NCBI RefSeq assembly: GCF_001667275.1
Contig: NZ_LZHV01000061.1
Location: 346,420-410,419 of the forward strand
Direction: 5' to 3'
Origin: Mycobacterium sp. ACS4054
GTDB taxonomy: Bacteria; Actinomycetota; Actinomycetes; Mycobacteriales; Mycobacteriaceae
DNA: 64,000 bases
Below, in pieces: positions 8,249 to 16,383 of this stretch (positions are counted from its first letter, which is position 1; each line of letters begins with the position of its first letter). The translations under genes and the position numbers were made by a program. Under the pieces are notes generated by a model. That model saw only the letters and a list, made by a program, of their open reading frames with translations. It was not told the origin of the DNA and ran no database searches.

Positions 8249-8833
8249 ATGAGTCTTCATCCGGTCGGTCAGCTTTACGAATTCACGCCGGAGGTGCAGC
8301 CGACGTTTTCGCGACGAAATCCACTTGTCTTTGTGGGCGCGTTGGATGAGGCCGAGTTCATCGATATGCGCCTGTCCCCGCAGCGTTCCCGCGTCGGCGT
8401 TCTGTGCGCCATTCAATGGTGCCGTGACTTCGCGGGCTCCAATGTGGCCCTTGTCGTGCTGAACGGCGTAGGAAGCGTCAGCTGGTCCAACGACGACCAG
8501 TGGCGTCAGCGGCCCTGGCACGCGCAGTACGGCGATTGGGGGCCGAAGCGATCCGCCGGCGCGCCGTTTCCGGCATGGAGCGCCGGCAATGACGATTCGT
8601 GGGCGGTCGATGCGTCTTCGCCACCAGAGCCAGCCGGCGCGGCACCGGGCTACCTGCTGCAATTCGGTCGGTTGTCCGTATCGGGTCAAGCCGCTCGAAT
8701 TTATATCGGACATATCGAGGGATTGGGCGAGGCTCCGCCGGACATGGGGGAGCTTTCCGACGCCGAAATCATCGCGGGATTCCCGCAGTGGTCATCGGTG
8801 ATGGAAGTCCGCGAGTATTACACGTACCCCTGA
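8249..8833 (+). CDS. Hypothetical protein, 194 aa, no recognised family
   Basis: An ORF with a good GAGGAG ribosome-binding site about ten bases before ATG 8249. The protein begins MSLHPVGQLYEFTPEVQPTF and is rich in Trp and Pro, with a WSNDDQWRQRPWHAQYGDWG segment around residues 75-95 and no TM helix or signal peptide. A motif such as LLQFGRLSVSGQAARIYIGHI suggests a compact beta-rich domain. Its base composition is visibly less GC-rich than its neighbours, and it sits right after a tRNA gene, both hints of acquisition. I do not recognise the family. It converges with the next gene, the stops abutting. Confidence 0.7.
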   Translation: MSLHPVGQLYEFTPEVQPTFSRRNPLVFVGALDEAEFIDMRLSPQRSRVGVLCAIQWCRDFAGSNVALVVLNGVGSVSWSNDDQWRQRPWHAQYGDWGPKRSAGAPFPAWSAGNDDSWAVDASSPPEPAGAAPGYLLQFGRLSVSGQAARIYIGHIEGLGEAPPDMGELSDAEIIAGFPQWSSVMEVREYYTYP

Positions 8834-9196
8834 TTACGCGTTGGAATCGCTGAATTCTCTTACCCGATCGCGGGTCAGCTCCGAGTCGGCGGCGCGCCCC
8901 CCACGGGACAGCCGGCGCCTTCGGCCTACCCGCTCGTCAATGCGGGCCACACGGCGACGCTCGGCGGCCCACCATAGCGCTCCGGCGACCGTCCCGAGGA
9001 CGGCGACCAACACCGTCATCGCCAACCATTCGTAATGTCCGTAAGCCGCGACTGCTGCGGTGCTGATCATCCCGGCCACCCCGACGGCCAGCAGGCCGAG
9101 CCCTGGCCACAACAGGTTGTCCTTCATCGTCATGCCGGCGTGCGGTTGCGTGGTCCGGAAATGATCGGTCGGATCGTGATGCCTGTCTCCCATCAT
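8834..9196 (-). CDS. UsfY-like small membrane protein
   Basis: A 120-residue protein starting MMGDRHHDPTDHFRTTQPHAG, which resembles the start of mycobacterial UsfY (MGD..DPVDHLRTTRPLAG). Two TM helices follow (about 30-48 and 56-74), then a strongly basic cytoplasmic tail (AAERRRVARIDERVGRRRR). UsfY is named for its position near sigF in M. tuberculosis; its function is unknown. This copy is away from any sigF operon in the window and I found no convincing SigF promoter. The assignment rests on remembered sequence similarity. Confidence 0.65.
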   Translation of the reverse strand: MMGDRHHDPTDHFRTTQPHAGMTMKDNLLWPGLGLLAVGVAGMISTAAVAAYGHYEWLAMTVLVAVLGTVAGALWWAAERRRVARIDERVGRRRRLSRGGRAADSELTRDRVREFSDSNA

Positions 9197-9501
9197 CCTC
9201 TCCCTCGGTCGTCGGACGAGATTGCGGCATGGTGCTACTCATAGACACGATCGGCTTCCGGGCGCGGTTCGGCGGGCCTGGTGGGCGGCAATCCAGCGGA
9301 ACGAGGGGGAGGGGCTGAAAGGGGGAAACCTCGCGTAACAACCCTCTTCTTGAGCGGCACGGTCCGGTCTCGGGTTGTTCCTATGGGACTCGGTTCAGCC
9401 CCTCCTGCGTCGAGTGTGCCCCGCCCAGTGGCCACCGGCTATAGACGGCGGCCCTGCACGTTCACTTCCCGTCGGGATTCTTCGCTTGACGGCTGACGCC
9501 G
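9197..9501. other. Intergenic region without a recognised gene
   Basis: About 305 bases between the UsfY-like gene and the diiron protein, both on the minus strand. Short ORFs here are out of frame with any plausible protein. It contains purine-rich runs near 9300-9330 and no clear promoter; it presumably holds the promoter of the UsfY-like gene. Nothing else is supported. Confidence 0.5.
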
Positions 9502-10326
9502 TTACGGATGTGCGACGAGATACGTTTCGTTGTCCAGGCCGGCGGTGAGTTCCTCGACGTCGAAGGGCCGGTCGAGCCGGGCGTGCAACGCCTTCGGATC
9601 GAGCAGCAGGCTGATTTCGACCGTCTGGCGGGCGAACATCCTGCCGACGAGCGGGTAGATGCGGCGCATGATCACCCGCTCCGGCGCGGTGCATCGCGAT
9701 GCGCAGTAGCCGACGTGGCCGATCTCGTCGGTGAGGATCTCGCTGTACAGCAGTTCGATTCGCTCGGCGACCTCGGGTTCGTCGGCGAACAGCTCGATGC
9801 CGACGCGGCGCAATTCGTCGAACATGACGCAGCCGGCCATCTCGCCGGCGCCGACGAACGCGAAGCTCAGCCGTTCGGGAAGGAACACACCGGTTTTGAC
9901 GAACTGCCGCATGACGAATGGCGGAGGGACGACTTGGAACGTCAGGTCGAAGATGTCGAGCGCGTAAGCGAGCAGGCGGGTGTGGTAGTGCTCTTCCAGT
10001 TCAAGGTAGACGTTTTCGGGCGGCAGATTTTGATCGCTGTTGCGCCCGTAGGTTTCGCCGAGCCCCACGCCGAACCGCTCCGCCTGATTCAGCTTGGCGG
10101 TCGCCAACAGGAAGAGCATCTTCCTGTCCAGCCCTGCCTCCGGCCGGCGGCGGCGCAAGTTGCGAAGGAATGTCTGTTGGTCGATCGGGTGGGCCGACCG
10201 GACGGGGTTGTCCACCAGTTTGCCGAAGAACTCCTCGCGATTGGCCAGCCGCCTGTTGAGCAGGTCCGCCTTGCCGTCACGGCGAGCCAGAAATTCCCGG
10301 TAACCCTCGATGCCCGTGGTGTTCAT
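9502..10326 (-). CDS. Ferritin-like diiron protein (AurF-like fold), oxygenase or oxidase
   Basis: A 274-residue, mainly helical soluble protein. The ligand pattern of a carboxylate-bridged diiron site is visible: an ExxH-like motif in YLELEEHYHTR (about residue 110), a Glu in GAGEMAGCVMF (about 165), and a DExxH-like motif in EILTDEIGHVGYC (about 200). This is the arrangement of ferritin-like oxygenases including AurF N-oxygenases. The substrate is unknown. Its ATG overlaps the stop of the upstream TetR gene (ATGA), so the regulator and enzyme form one operon, probably regulated by the palindrome at 10932. Confidence 0.75.
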   Translation of the reverse strand: MNTTGIEGYREFLARRDGKADLLNRRLANREEFFGKLVDNPVRSAHPIDQQTFLRNLRRRRPEAGLDRKMLFLLATAKLNQAERFGVGLGETYGRNSDQNLPPENVYLELEEHYHTRLLAYALDIFDLTFQVVPPPFVMRQFVKTGVFLPERLSFAFVGAGEMAGCVMFDELRRVGIELFADEPEVAERIELLYSEILTDEIGHVGYCASRCTAPERVIMRRIYPLVGRMFARQTVEISLLLDPKALHARLDRPFDVEELTAGLDNETYLVAHP

Positions 10327-10910
10327 CGCTTCTCCATTCCCTTGACAACCGTTGTCACATAACGACTTAACAGCTCGGCACTGTGTGCACCGGTGGCCAG
10401 CAGGGCGAAGAGACCGGTGAGAAAGAAGGTCCCGAGCTCGGCGGCGTCGACGTCCGAGGAGACCTGTCCCTCCCTCTGTGCCCGCTCGATCACGCTCACC
10501 ACGAACCCCGCGAGGGGGTGCTGCGCCAGCTCGTCTTCGGCCGGACGCGCGGACGAGAAATGCAGACCCAGCATGTCGCGGAAAACCGCTGCGCCCAAAC
10601 GGCGTTCGGCGTCGAGCACCCGCGACACGACCCGTGACAGGACCGATACGAGATCGCCCTTGGCTTCGCCGAGTTCGTCGATGATCCGGATTTCCTCGTT
10701 GCGCTCCAGCTCGGCGAGAACGTGCTCCTTGGTCGGGAAGTGGAAATAGAACGTTCCCCGCACCACGCCCGCCGCGGCGGCGATCGCGCTCACATCGGCG
10801 GCGGCCAGCCCCCGCTGCGCGATCTCGACCAGCGCGGCGTCGAACAGGCGCGCCCGGGTTTCGAGTCGCCGGGCCTCCCGCACGCCGGACGGCGCCTGCA
10901 GTGACGGCAT
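10323..10910 (-). CDS. TetR-family transcriptional regulator of the diiron protein operon
   Basis: A 195-residue TetR protein with an N-terminal HTH (RARLFDAALVEIAQRGLAAA to GTFYFHFPTKEHVLAELE, residues about 18-68) and a helical ligand-binding domain. It is translationally coupled to the diiron protein downstream. A near-perfect 29-bp palindrome ending in the preceding gene lies 22 bases upstream of its ATG at 10910, so autorepression of the operon is likely. The ligand is unknown. Confidence 0.88.
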   Translation of the reverse strand: MPSLQAPSGVREARRLETRARLFDAALVEIAQRGLAAADVSAIAAAAGVVRGTFYFHFPTKEHVLAELERNEEIRIIDELGEAKGDLVSVLSRVVSRVLDAERRLGAAVFRDMLGLHFSSARPAEDELAQHPLAGFVVSVIERAQREGQVSSDVDAAELGTFFLTGLFALLATGAHSAELLSRYVTTVVKGMEKR

Positions 10911-10931
10911 GGGGGCACCCTACGCCGATTC

Positions 10932-10960
10932 GCTGACGACCGTCAATGACGGCCGTCAGC
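10932..10960. promoter_or_regulatory. 29-bp near-perfect palindrome, probable TetR operator
   Basis: The left half is GCTGACGACCGTCA and the right half TGACGGCCGTCAGC, around one central A. Apart from the centre, only one pair of positions is asymmetric. The length and symmetry are typical of TetR operators. It sits between the start of the TetR gene (10910) and the 3' end of the next minus-strand TetR gene. Confidence 0.75.
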
Positions 10961-11516
10961 CAGTCGGCTCCGACGCGGTAAATCCGGGGGCCAGGAACCG
11001 CCGCAGCACCTCATGCTCGACGCGGCTGTCGGCCAGCGGCCAGTAGGCCAATGACAGCACCACCCGCACGATCCACTGGGCCGCCTGCGGGTCGTCGGTG
11101 ATTCCGGTGAGCTCGGCCGCGAGCCGGGCGAGCACCGGCGAGGAATGCAGCTCGCTCAGATCGGGGGAACTGCCCGGACTGAGCATCAGTCGTCGCAACG
11201 GGTCCGACCTGATGTGATCGAGCGCGACGGTAACGGCGGTGATGACACGCTCGGGACCGCTTAGCCCGTCCACGGCGCGGCGAACCGTGTCGATGATCCC
11301 GGCCGACAGGCGGATCAGCACCGCGTCCCTGATCTGGGCTTTGCCGCCCGCGTAGCGGTAAATCGTGGCCCTCGAGCAGTGCACCCGCCCCGCAAGCGTG
11401 TCGATGTCGAAGGCGTCCAAGCCCTCGCGCAGGATCAGTTCCGTCGCGGCGGCGTAGATTCGATCGGCCGCCGCCGCCCGGCGGTCCCCACCCACGACCC
11501 AGTCGTCGCGAACCAC
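10956..11516 (-). CDS. TetR-family transcriptional regulator divergent from a P450
   Basis: A TetR repressor with HTH segment AADRIYAAATELILREG to CSRATIYRYAGGKAQIRDAVL and a C-terminal ligand domain. The frame is open back to an ATG at 11552, but that start would put a perfect palindrome (11532-11545) inside the coding sequence. The GTG at 11516 has AAGGGGG about eight bases upstream and leaves both palindromes in the promoter, so I prefer it (186 residues). It is divergent from the P450 at 11706, the usual arrangement for a repressor of that gene. Confidence 0.8.
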   Translation of the reverse strand: MVRDDWVVGGDRRAAAADRIYAAATELILREGLDAFDIDTLAGRVHCSRATIYRYAGGKAQIRDAVLIRLSAGIIDTVRRAVDGLSGPERVITAVTVALDHIRSDPLRRLMLSPGSSPDLSELHSSPVLARLAAELTGITDDPQAAQWIVRVVLSLAYWPLADSRVEHEVLRRFLAPGFTASEPTG

Positions 11517-11531
11517 GAACTTCACCCCCTT

Positions 11532-11545
11532 GAGTCGTACGACTC
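11532..11545. promoter_or_regulatory. Perfect 14-bp palindrome GAGTCGTACGACTC
   Basis: A fully symmetric site just upstream of the preferred TetR start at 11516. With the next site it flanks the minus-strand gene start and could control both the TetR gene and the divergent P450. Confidence 0.5.
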
Positions 11546-11551
11546 TCATCA

Positions 11552-11565
11552 TCTCAACGTTGAGA
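11552..11565. promoter_or_regulatory. Perfect 14-bp palindrome TCTCAACGTTGAGA
   Basis: A second fully symmetric site, 20 bases from the first (centre to centre). The form TCTCAACGTTGAGA resembles short TetR half-sites of the CAACGTTG kind. Probable operator; the factor is inferred to be the adjacent TetR. Confidence 0.55.
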
Positions 11566-11705
11566 CGAAAAGCCAGCCATGTTTCAGTATCGGCCCAGGT
11601 GGGCCAACCCGCGGTGAGACGGGCCCACCGCGACGCGGTCCGCGCGCATCGCTACTTCCTCGGGACCGGTTGACGGGCCGGGTCTTCGCAGCTCAGCGTG
11701 GGGGA

Positions 11706-12926
11706 ATGACATCGAAAGACGGCGCCCTCGGCCTGGCACTGTTCGATGAGGAGTTCGTCCAGGACCCCTATCCGCTCTACACGCGGATGCACCGGGCCGC
11801 GCATGTCCATCGCATCGGCGATTCGAGTTTCTACGCCGTGAGCAGTTGGGAAGGCGTCAACGAGGCCGTCGCCCGCTGCGAAGACTTCTCGTCGAACCTG
11901 ACCGCGACCATGATGTATCAGCCCGGAGGCGGCGTCGCGGCCTTCCCGATGGGAGAACTCGGCGGCCCCACCCAGGCGCTGGCGACCGCCGACGAGCCGG
12001 CGCATTCCGTGCACCGGAAGGCCCTGCTGCCACAGCTCGCGGCCAAGCGCATCCGCGCGTTCGAACCGTTCATCGCCGAAACCGCCGTTCGTCTCTGGAG
12101 CGTCCACGCGCGGGACGGACGCATCGAATGGATGAGCGCGATGGCGAACAGGCTGCCCATGATGATCGTCGGCAGGATCATCGGCGTCCCCGACGCCGAC
12201 GTCGACAAGCTGATCCAGTGGGGCTACGCCGCGACCCAAGTGGTCGAAGGGCTGGTCACCCAGGATCAGATGGATGCGGCCGGCGTCGCGGTGATGGAAC
12301 TTGGCGGCTACATCACCGAACAGTTCCAGCAGGCCACCAGCAACCGGCAGGACAATCTGCTCGGCGATCTCGCCGCCGCTTGCGCCGCCGGTGACCTGGA
12401 GGACTTAACGGCGCTCGCGATGATGATCACCCTGTTCAGCGCGGGTGGCGAGTCCACCGCATCCCTGATCGGTTCTGCCGCTTGGATTTTGGCGACGCGG
12501 CCGGACATCCAACGCCAGGTGCGCGACCAACCGGAACTGCTCGGGCCTTTCCTGGAGGAGGTGCTGCGCTACGAACCGCCCTTCCGGGGTCACTACCGGC
12601 ACGTCGTGCACGACACCGAGCTGTGCGGCGCCGCATTGCCCGCCGGTTCGCGCCTGATTTTGTTGTGGGGCGCCGCCAATCGGGATCCGTCCCACTTCGA
12701 CGATCCCGGGGAGTTTCGGCTGAACCGGCCCGCGGGCAAGGGGCATATCACCTTCGGCAAGGGCATCCACTTCTGTGTCGGGGCGGCGCTCGCGCGGCTG
12801 GAGGCCAAAATCGTGCTGGGCGAGCTCCTCGAACGGACCGCAGACATCGCGGCGGCAGACGTCGGAAAGTGGCTCCCGAGTCTGTTGGTGCGGCGCCTCG
12901 AACGCCTCGAGCTCGCCTACGGGTAG
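11706..12926 (+). CDS. Cytochrome P450
   Basis: A 406-residue soluble P450 monooxygenase. The haem-binding loop FGKGIHFCVGAALARLE carries the axial Cys near residue 357. The I-helix oxygen-activation motif FSAGGESTAS is near 243, and the ExxR of the K-helix is in EEVLRYEPP. All key residues are present, so it should be active; the substrate cannot be read from the sequence. I chose the ATG at 11706 (MTSKDGALGLALFDEEFVQDPY); the longer frame upstream is antisense to the divergent TetR gene. No ferredoxin or reductase gene lies beside it, so it must use partners encoded elsewhere. Confidence 0.93.
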   Translation: MTSKDGALGLALFDEEFVQDPYPLYTRMHRAAHVHRIGDSSFYAVSSWEGVNEAVARCEDFSSNLTATMMYQPGGGVAAFPMGELGGPTQALATADEPAHSVHRKALLPQLAAKRIRAFEPFIAETAVRLWSVHARDGRIEWMSAMANRLPMMIVGRIIGVPDADVDKLIQWGYAATQVVEGLVTQDQMDAAGVAVMELGGYITEQFQQATSNRQDNLLGDLAAACAAGDLEDLTALAMMITLFSAGGESTASLIGSAAWILATRPDIQRQVRDQPELLGPFLEEVLRYEPPFRGHYRHVVHDTELCGAALPAGSRLILLWGAANRDPSHFDDPGEFRLNRPAGKGHITFGKGIHFCVGAALARLEAKIVLGELLERTADIAAADVGKWLPSLLVRRLERLELAYG

Positions 12927-12995
12927 GCCGGCGATTGCCCGCCGCATGACGCGGGTACTGATCCCTTCGGACGGGCCACGAAACGAAGGGATCGC

Positions 12996-14141
12996 ATGGC
13001 GACGCGCGAGGACGACGGCTCCGACCGCCTGTTGCAAGAGCTGCTGTGGGCCTACGGGCCGTGCGGACAGGAAGCCGAGGTGCGCGCCGTGTGCGCGCGC
13101 GAGCTGCGACCCGTCGTCGACGACATGTGGACCGACGACGCGGGCAATCTCATCGGGTACATCGCCGCCAGGCCGCCGAGCGACGACGCAGGGCGCGGGC
13201 ACCGCCATCGGGTGTCCTCGGCGGCCGAACCCGGCGTCGCCACCCGGGTGATGGCGCACATGGACGAGCTGTCCATGCTGGTCAAGCGGGTGGAATCGGA
13301 CGGCACGCTGCACCTGACGCAGCTCGGGACGATGTACCCCGGCAACTTCGGCCTCGGGCCGGTCGCCGTCCTCGGCGAGAATGAGACGCTGACCGCGGTG
13401 CTCACGCTCGGGTCCGAGCACACCACCCAGGAGAGCCAGCGGATCTGGCAGACCAAGCCCGACCAGGGCGACAAGGCGCTGGATTGGGATCACGTCTACG
13501 TCTTCACGGGCCGCAGTCCCGACGAGTTGCAGGCCGCGGGCATCCGCCCGGGTACCCGGGTGTGCGTCGACCGCAGCAAGCGGACGCTGGTCGAGGTCGG
13601 CGAGTACCTGGGCTGCTATTTCCTCGACGACCGCGCCGCGGTGACCGCCCTGCTGCGCGCCGCCCGCGTGCTGCGCGAGGGCGGCCAGCGACCGGTCGAC
13701 GACGTCTATCTCGTGTTCACCACCAACGAGGAGGTCGGCGGCGTGGGGGGCACCTACGCCAGCGGGTCGCTGCCGGGGACCCTCACCCTTGCGTTGGAGG
13801 TCGGTCCCACCGAGCGGGAGTACGGCACCAGCGTCGGCGGCGGGCCGATCATCGGCTACAGCGACGCGTTGTGCGTCTACGACAAGGACGTCGCCGACCG
13901 GCTGATGAGCATCGCCACCGAGCGGGGCCTGTCGCCCCAGGCGGCCGTGCTGGGCGCCTTCGAATCCGACGCGTCGCACTCCAAGGCCAACGGGCTGACG
14001 CCGCGGGCGGGCCTGCTGTGCCTGCCGACGTTGAGCACCCACGGCTACGAGGTCATCCCGCGCAGAGCGATCGACGACATGGCGGCCATCGTCGCCGAGT
14101 TCGTGCGGCAGCCCGGCGCGCATGCGCGCGGCGAAGACTAA
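12996..14141 (+). CDS. M42-family metallo-aminopeptidase
   Basis: A 381-residue dinuclear zinc peptidase of the M42 (glutamyl aminopeptidase/endoglucanase-like) family. Metal and catalytic motifs are visible in order: AHMDEL (His and Asp), LDDRAAV (bridging Asp), TNEEVGGVGG (catalytic Glu and ligand Glu), a Glu/Asp ligand in LALEVGPTE, and STHGYEV (final His). A domain-insertion segment of about 80 residues separates the first two motifs, as in this family. It follows the P450 by 69 bases on the same strand. The substrate is unknown; members are large cytosolic TET complexes. Confidence 0.85.
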   Translation: MATREDDGSDRLLQELLWAYGPCGQEAEVRAVCARELRPVVDDMWTDDAGNLIGYIAARPPSDDAGRGHRHRVSSAAEPGVATRVMAHMDELSMLVKRVESDGTLHLTQLGTMYPGNFGLGPVAVLGENETLTAVLTLGSEHTTQESQRIWQTKPDQGDKALDWDHVYVFTGRSPDELQAAGIRPGTRVCVDRSKRTLVEVGEYLGCYFLDDRAAVTALLRAARVLREGGQRPVDDVYLVFTTNEEVGGVGGTYASGSLPGTLTLALEVGPTEREYGTSVGGGPIIGYSDALCVYDKDVADRLMSIATERGLSPQAAVLGAFESDASHSKANGLTPRAGLLCLPTLSTHGYEVIPRRAIDDMAAIVAEFVRQPGAHARGED

Positions 14142-14226
14142 TACAGCCCCAAAATTTGCCTGAACATTGCCTAAGAGCCGCGTGGCGGGCCCGGGCGCGT
14201 CGAAATGCCCGACCTACGGTCGACGG

Positions 14227-14478
14227 ATGAACGTTGACTACTACCTGCAGAAGGTGCCGGTTGAGTCGGTGCGGCCCGGGTTTTCGCTCGCCGTTGAGGC
14301 CGGTGGGGACTATCGCCTGTTTCGGGTCGAATGCGCGCAGATGACGCAGCGCAGCGGTCAGCCGGTCAGGTTCACGCTCACGTCCGAACCCGTCGACGGC
14401 GGCGAACCCTGGGTTTTGGACTGCGAGGAGGGCACGCCGGTCGTTCGGGTTATCGGCGTGTGCAAGGCGGCCTCTTAG
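14227..14478 (+). CDS. Small conserved-looking hypothetical protein, 83 aa
   Basis: A small soluble protein starting MNVDYYLQKVPVESVRPGFSL, alternating hydrophobic and charged residues as in a small beta-barrel or SH3-like fold (DYRLFRVECAQMTQ, VRFTLTSEPVDGG). No signal peptide or TM helix. I preferred ATG 14227 over the upstream TTG 14167, whose extra residues look non-coding. It is 85 bases after the M42 peptidase and converges with the methyltransferase. I do not recognise it. Confidence 0.6.
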   Translation: MNVDYYLQKVPVESVRPGFSLAVEAGGDYRLFRVECAQMTQRSGQPVRFTLTSEPVDGGEPWVLDCEEGTPVVRVIGVCKAAS

Positions 14479-14483
14479 GCCCG

Positions 14484-15224
14484 TCAGGCGGGCTTCGCGG
14501 CGACGACGAACTGCAGCGCGCGCTGGGTCTGCTGCTCGATGTCGACCAGGCCGGCCGACGAGAACAGGTCGACGAAGTCATGCCGGTCGAACATCGTGAG
14601 CCCGATGACGCCCGCGCCGGCCGTCATCACCCGGCGGACCGCGGCCAGGTCCGGAACGTAGCTGGTGAGGATCGCGATCCGCCCCCCGGGCTCGAGCACC
14701 CGCACCATTTCGCGCGCCACCCCGAACGGCTCGGGCATCAGATACAGCGCGCCGAAGCAGCACACCGCGTCGAACGTCGCGTCGGCGAACGGCAGCGCCC
14801 GGGCGTCGCCCCGGACGTAACAGGTCTGCGGCGTGCTGTTGTCCAGGACGGCGCGGGTCAGCATCGGCTCGGAGATGTCAAAGCCGACGGCCAAGCCGCC
14901 ATCCGATAACTGCGCGGCCAGCGATCCGGTGAAATTGCCTGGGCCGCAGGCGACGTCGAGCAATCGCCGCGCGTTCGACAGCCGCAGTGCGGAAGCCGCG
15001 CGGCGCTGCTCGGCGCGGGTGGTGACGCCGCTGGCGGCGTAGAAGGCGGCCGGGCGCCACAGCCGCTCGTAGACCGTCGCGACGAGCGGGCTGTTCATGG
15101 CGCGCTGCGCGAACGTCGGTGCCGGAGAACTCGTCGATTCGCCCAATACGTCGAGGAAACCGTGCCGCAGTGCGGCGGCCTCGGTGAGGAGACCGCGGGT
15201 CAATTCGACTGCATCCTGGCTCAT
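14484..15224 (-). CDS. Class I SAM-dependent methyltransferase
   Basis: A 246-residue methyltransferase (Methyltransf_11/UbiE-like). Motif I LLDVACGPGNF is near residue 90, followed by the acidic residue of motif II (VGFDISEPML). The motif III/IV region is ALPFADATFDAVCCFGALYLM, then VRVLEPGGRIAILT. An N-terminal extension of about 60 helical residues precedes the catalytic domain. The substrate is unknown; such proteins methylate lipids, quinones or small molecules. It is divergent from the heptose cassette, with about 125 bp between. Confidence 0.85.
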   Translation of the reverse strand: MSQDAVELTRGLLTEAAALRHGFLDVLGESTSSPAPTFAQRAMNSPLVATVYERLWRPAAFYAASGVTTRAEQRRAASALRLSNARRLLDVACGPGNFTGSLAAQLSDGGLAVGFDISEPMLTRAVLDNSTPQTCYVRGDARALPFADATFDAVCCFGALYLMPEPFGVAREMVRVLEPGGRIAILTSYVPDLAAVRRVMTAGAGVIGLTMFDRHDFVDLFSSAGLVDIEQQTQRALQFVVAAKPA

Positions 15225-15351
15225 TTCATCGCTTTCGTGAGGGGTTGGGCGCCTCGGCGTAATCCGCAGGTGAATCCCGATTTTTCCGCCGATCCGACTG
15301 CTACGCTAGGGCTCTTCGTGAGAGATCGATGCATTGGGGTTGGCAGAGGCA

Positions 15352-16383
15352 ATGACGTCGGCAGTGAATCCCCGGCCCCGAATCCGCGCCCGCGCGCCGC
15401 TGCGGATTTCGTTCGCGGGGGGCGGGACCGACGTGCCGCCGTTCCCCACCACCGAGGGCGGCTGCGTGCTGTCGGCGACCATCGACCGCTACGCCTACGG
15501 CTCGCTGACCCCGCGCACCGATCGCCGGGTGAGTATCGAGTCGGTGGACTTCAAGACCACGCACGAGATGACGCTCGACAGCGAGATCCTCTACGACGGC
15601 AGCCTCGACCTGATCAAGGCCGCCGTGCGGCGTTTCGGCCGCGACGGCACCGACGGCTACGACCTGGTGCTGCGGTCGAGCGCGCCGCCCGGTTCGGGGC
15701 TGGGCTCGTCGTCGACGATGATGGTCGCGCTCACCGGCCTGCTCGCCGAGCACTACCGGGCGCCGATGGGCGAGTACGAGACCGCCCAGCTGGCCTGCGC
15801 CATCGAACGCGAGGACCTCGGCATCGCCGGCGGCATGCAGGACATGTACGCGGCGACGTTCGGCGGATTCAACTTCATCGAGTTCACCGACCGGGTGATC
15901 GTCAATCCGCTGCGCGTGCGCGACCAGACCGCCTTCGAGCTCGAGCTCAGCCTGCTGCTGTGCTACACGGGCATCACGCGGGACTCCGGGCGCGTGATCG
16001 AGGACCAAACCCGCCGCGCCACAACGGGTGCCGACGACACACTGGCCGGATTGCGGGCACAGAAGGAACTGGCGGTGGCCATGAAGGCCGCGCTGCTGAC
16101 GGGCAAGCTCAACGACTTCGGCGCGCTGCTGGGCGAGGCGTGGATCCAGAAGAAGCGCATGTCGCCCTACATCACCAACGAGCGCATCGACGAGCTCTAC
16201 GACCTGGCGCTGCGCAACGGCGCACTCGGCGGCAAGATCACCGGCGCCGGCGGTGGCGGTTACATCCTGCTGTTCTGCGACTTCACCAAGAAGCACCGCC
16301 TCATCGAAAGCCTTGAGTCAGCCGGGGCCACCATCACCGAATTCGCTTTCGAGAGCAAGGGATTGACCACATGGCAGGCATGA
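15352..16383 (+). CDS. hddA: D-glycero-alpha-D-manno-heptose 7-phosphate kinase (HddA-type GHMP kinase)
   Basis: A GHMP kinase that phosphorylates D-glycero-alpha-D-manno-heptose 7-phosphate at C1 for the GDP-heptose pathway. GHMP motif I is near the N-terminus (APLRISFAGGGTDVPPF). The ATP loop is SSAPPGSGLGSSSTMMVAL, and the C-terminal motif is KITGAGGGGYILLF. I chose ATG 15352 over the upstream TTG at 15334. The stop overlaps gmhA by 13 bases, forming an operon hddA-gmhA-gmhB. The substrate call depends on its gmh neighbours, since related kinases act on fucose. Confidence 0.88.
   Translation: MTSAVNPRPRIRARAPLRISFAGGGTDVPPFPTTEGGCVLSATIDRYAYGSLTPRTDRRVSIESVDFKTTHEMTLDSEILYDGSLDLIKAAVRRFGRDGTDGYDLVLRSSAPPGSGLGSSSTMMVALTGLLAEHYRAPMGEYETAQLACAIEREDLGIAGGMQDMYAATFGGFNFIEFTDRVIVNPLRVRDQTAFELELSLLLCYTGITRDSGRVIEDQTRRATTGADDTLAGLRAQKELAVAMKAALLTGKLNDFGALLGEAWIQKKRMSPYITNERIDELYDLALRNGALGGKITGAGGGGYILLFCDFTKKHRLIESLESAGATITEFAFESKGLTTWQA

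Noticed and set aside
8834..9501. SigF promoter (GTTT-N16-GGGTAT) for the UsfY-like gene
   Set aside because: A GGTTT is found on the minus strand, but no GGGTA-like -10 lies at the right distance.
12405..14123. Long minus-strand open frame opposite the P450 and M42 peptidase
   Set aside because: It is antisense to two well-supported genes, and its translation has no recognisable domain.
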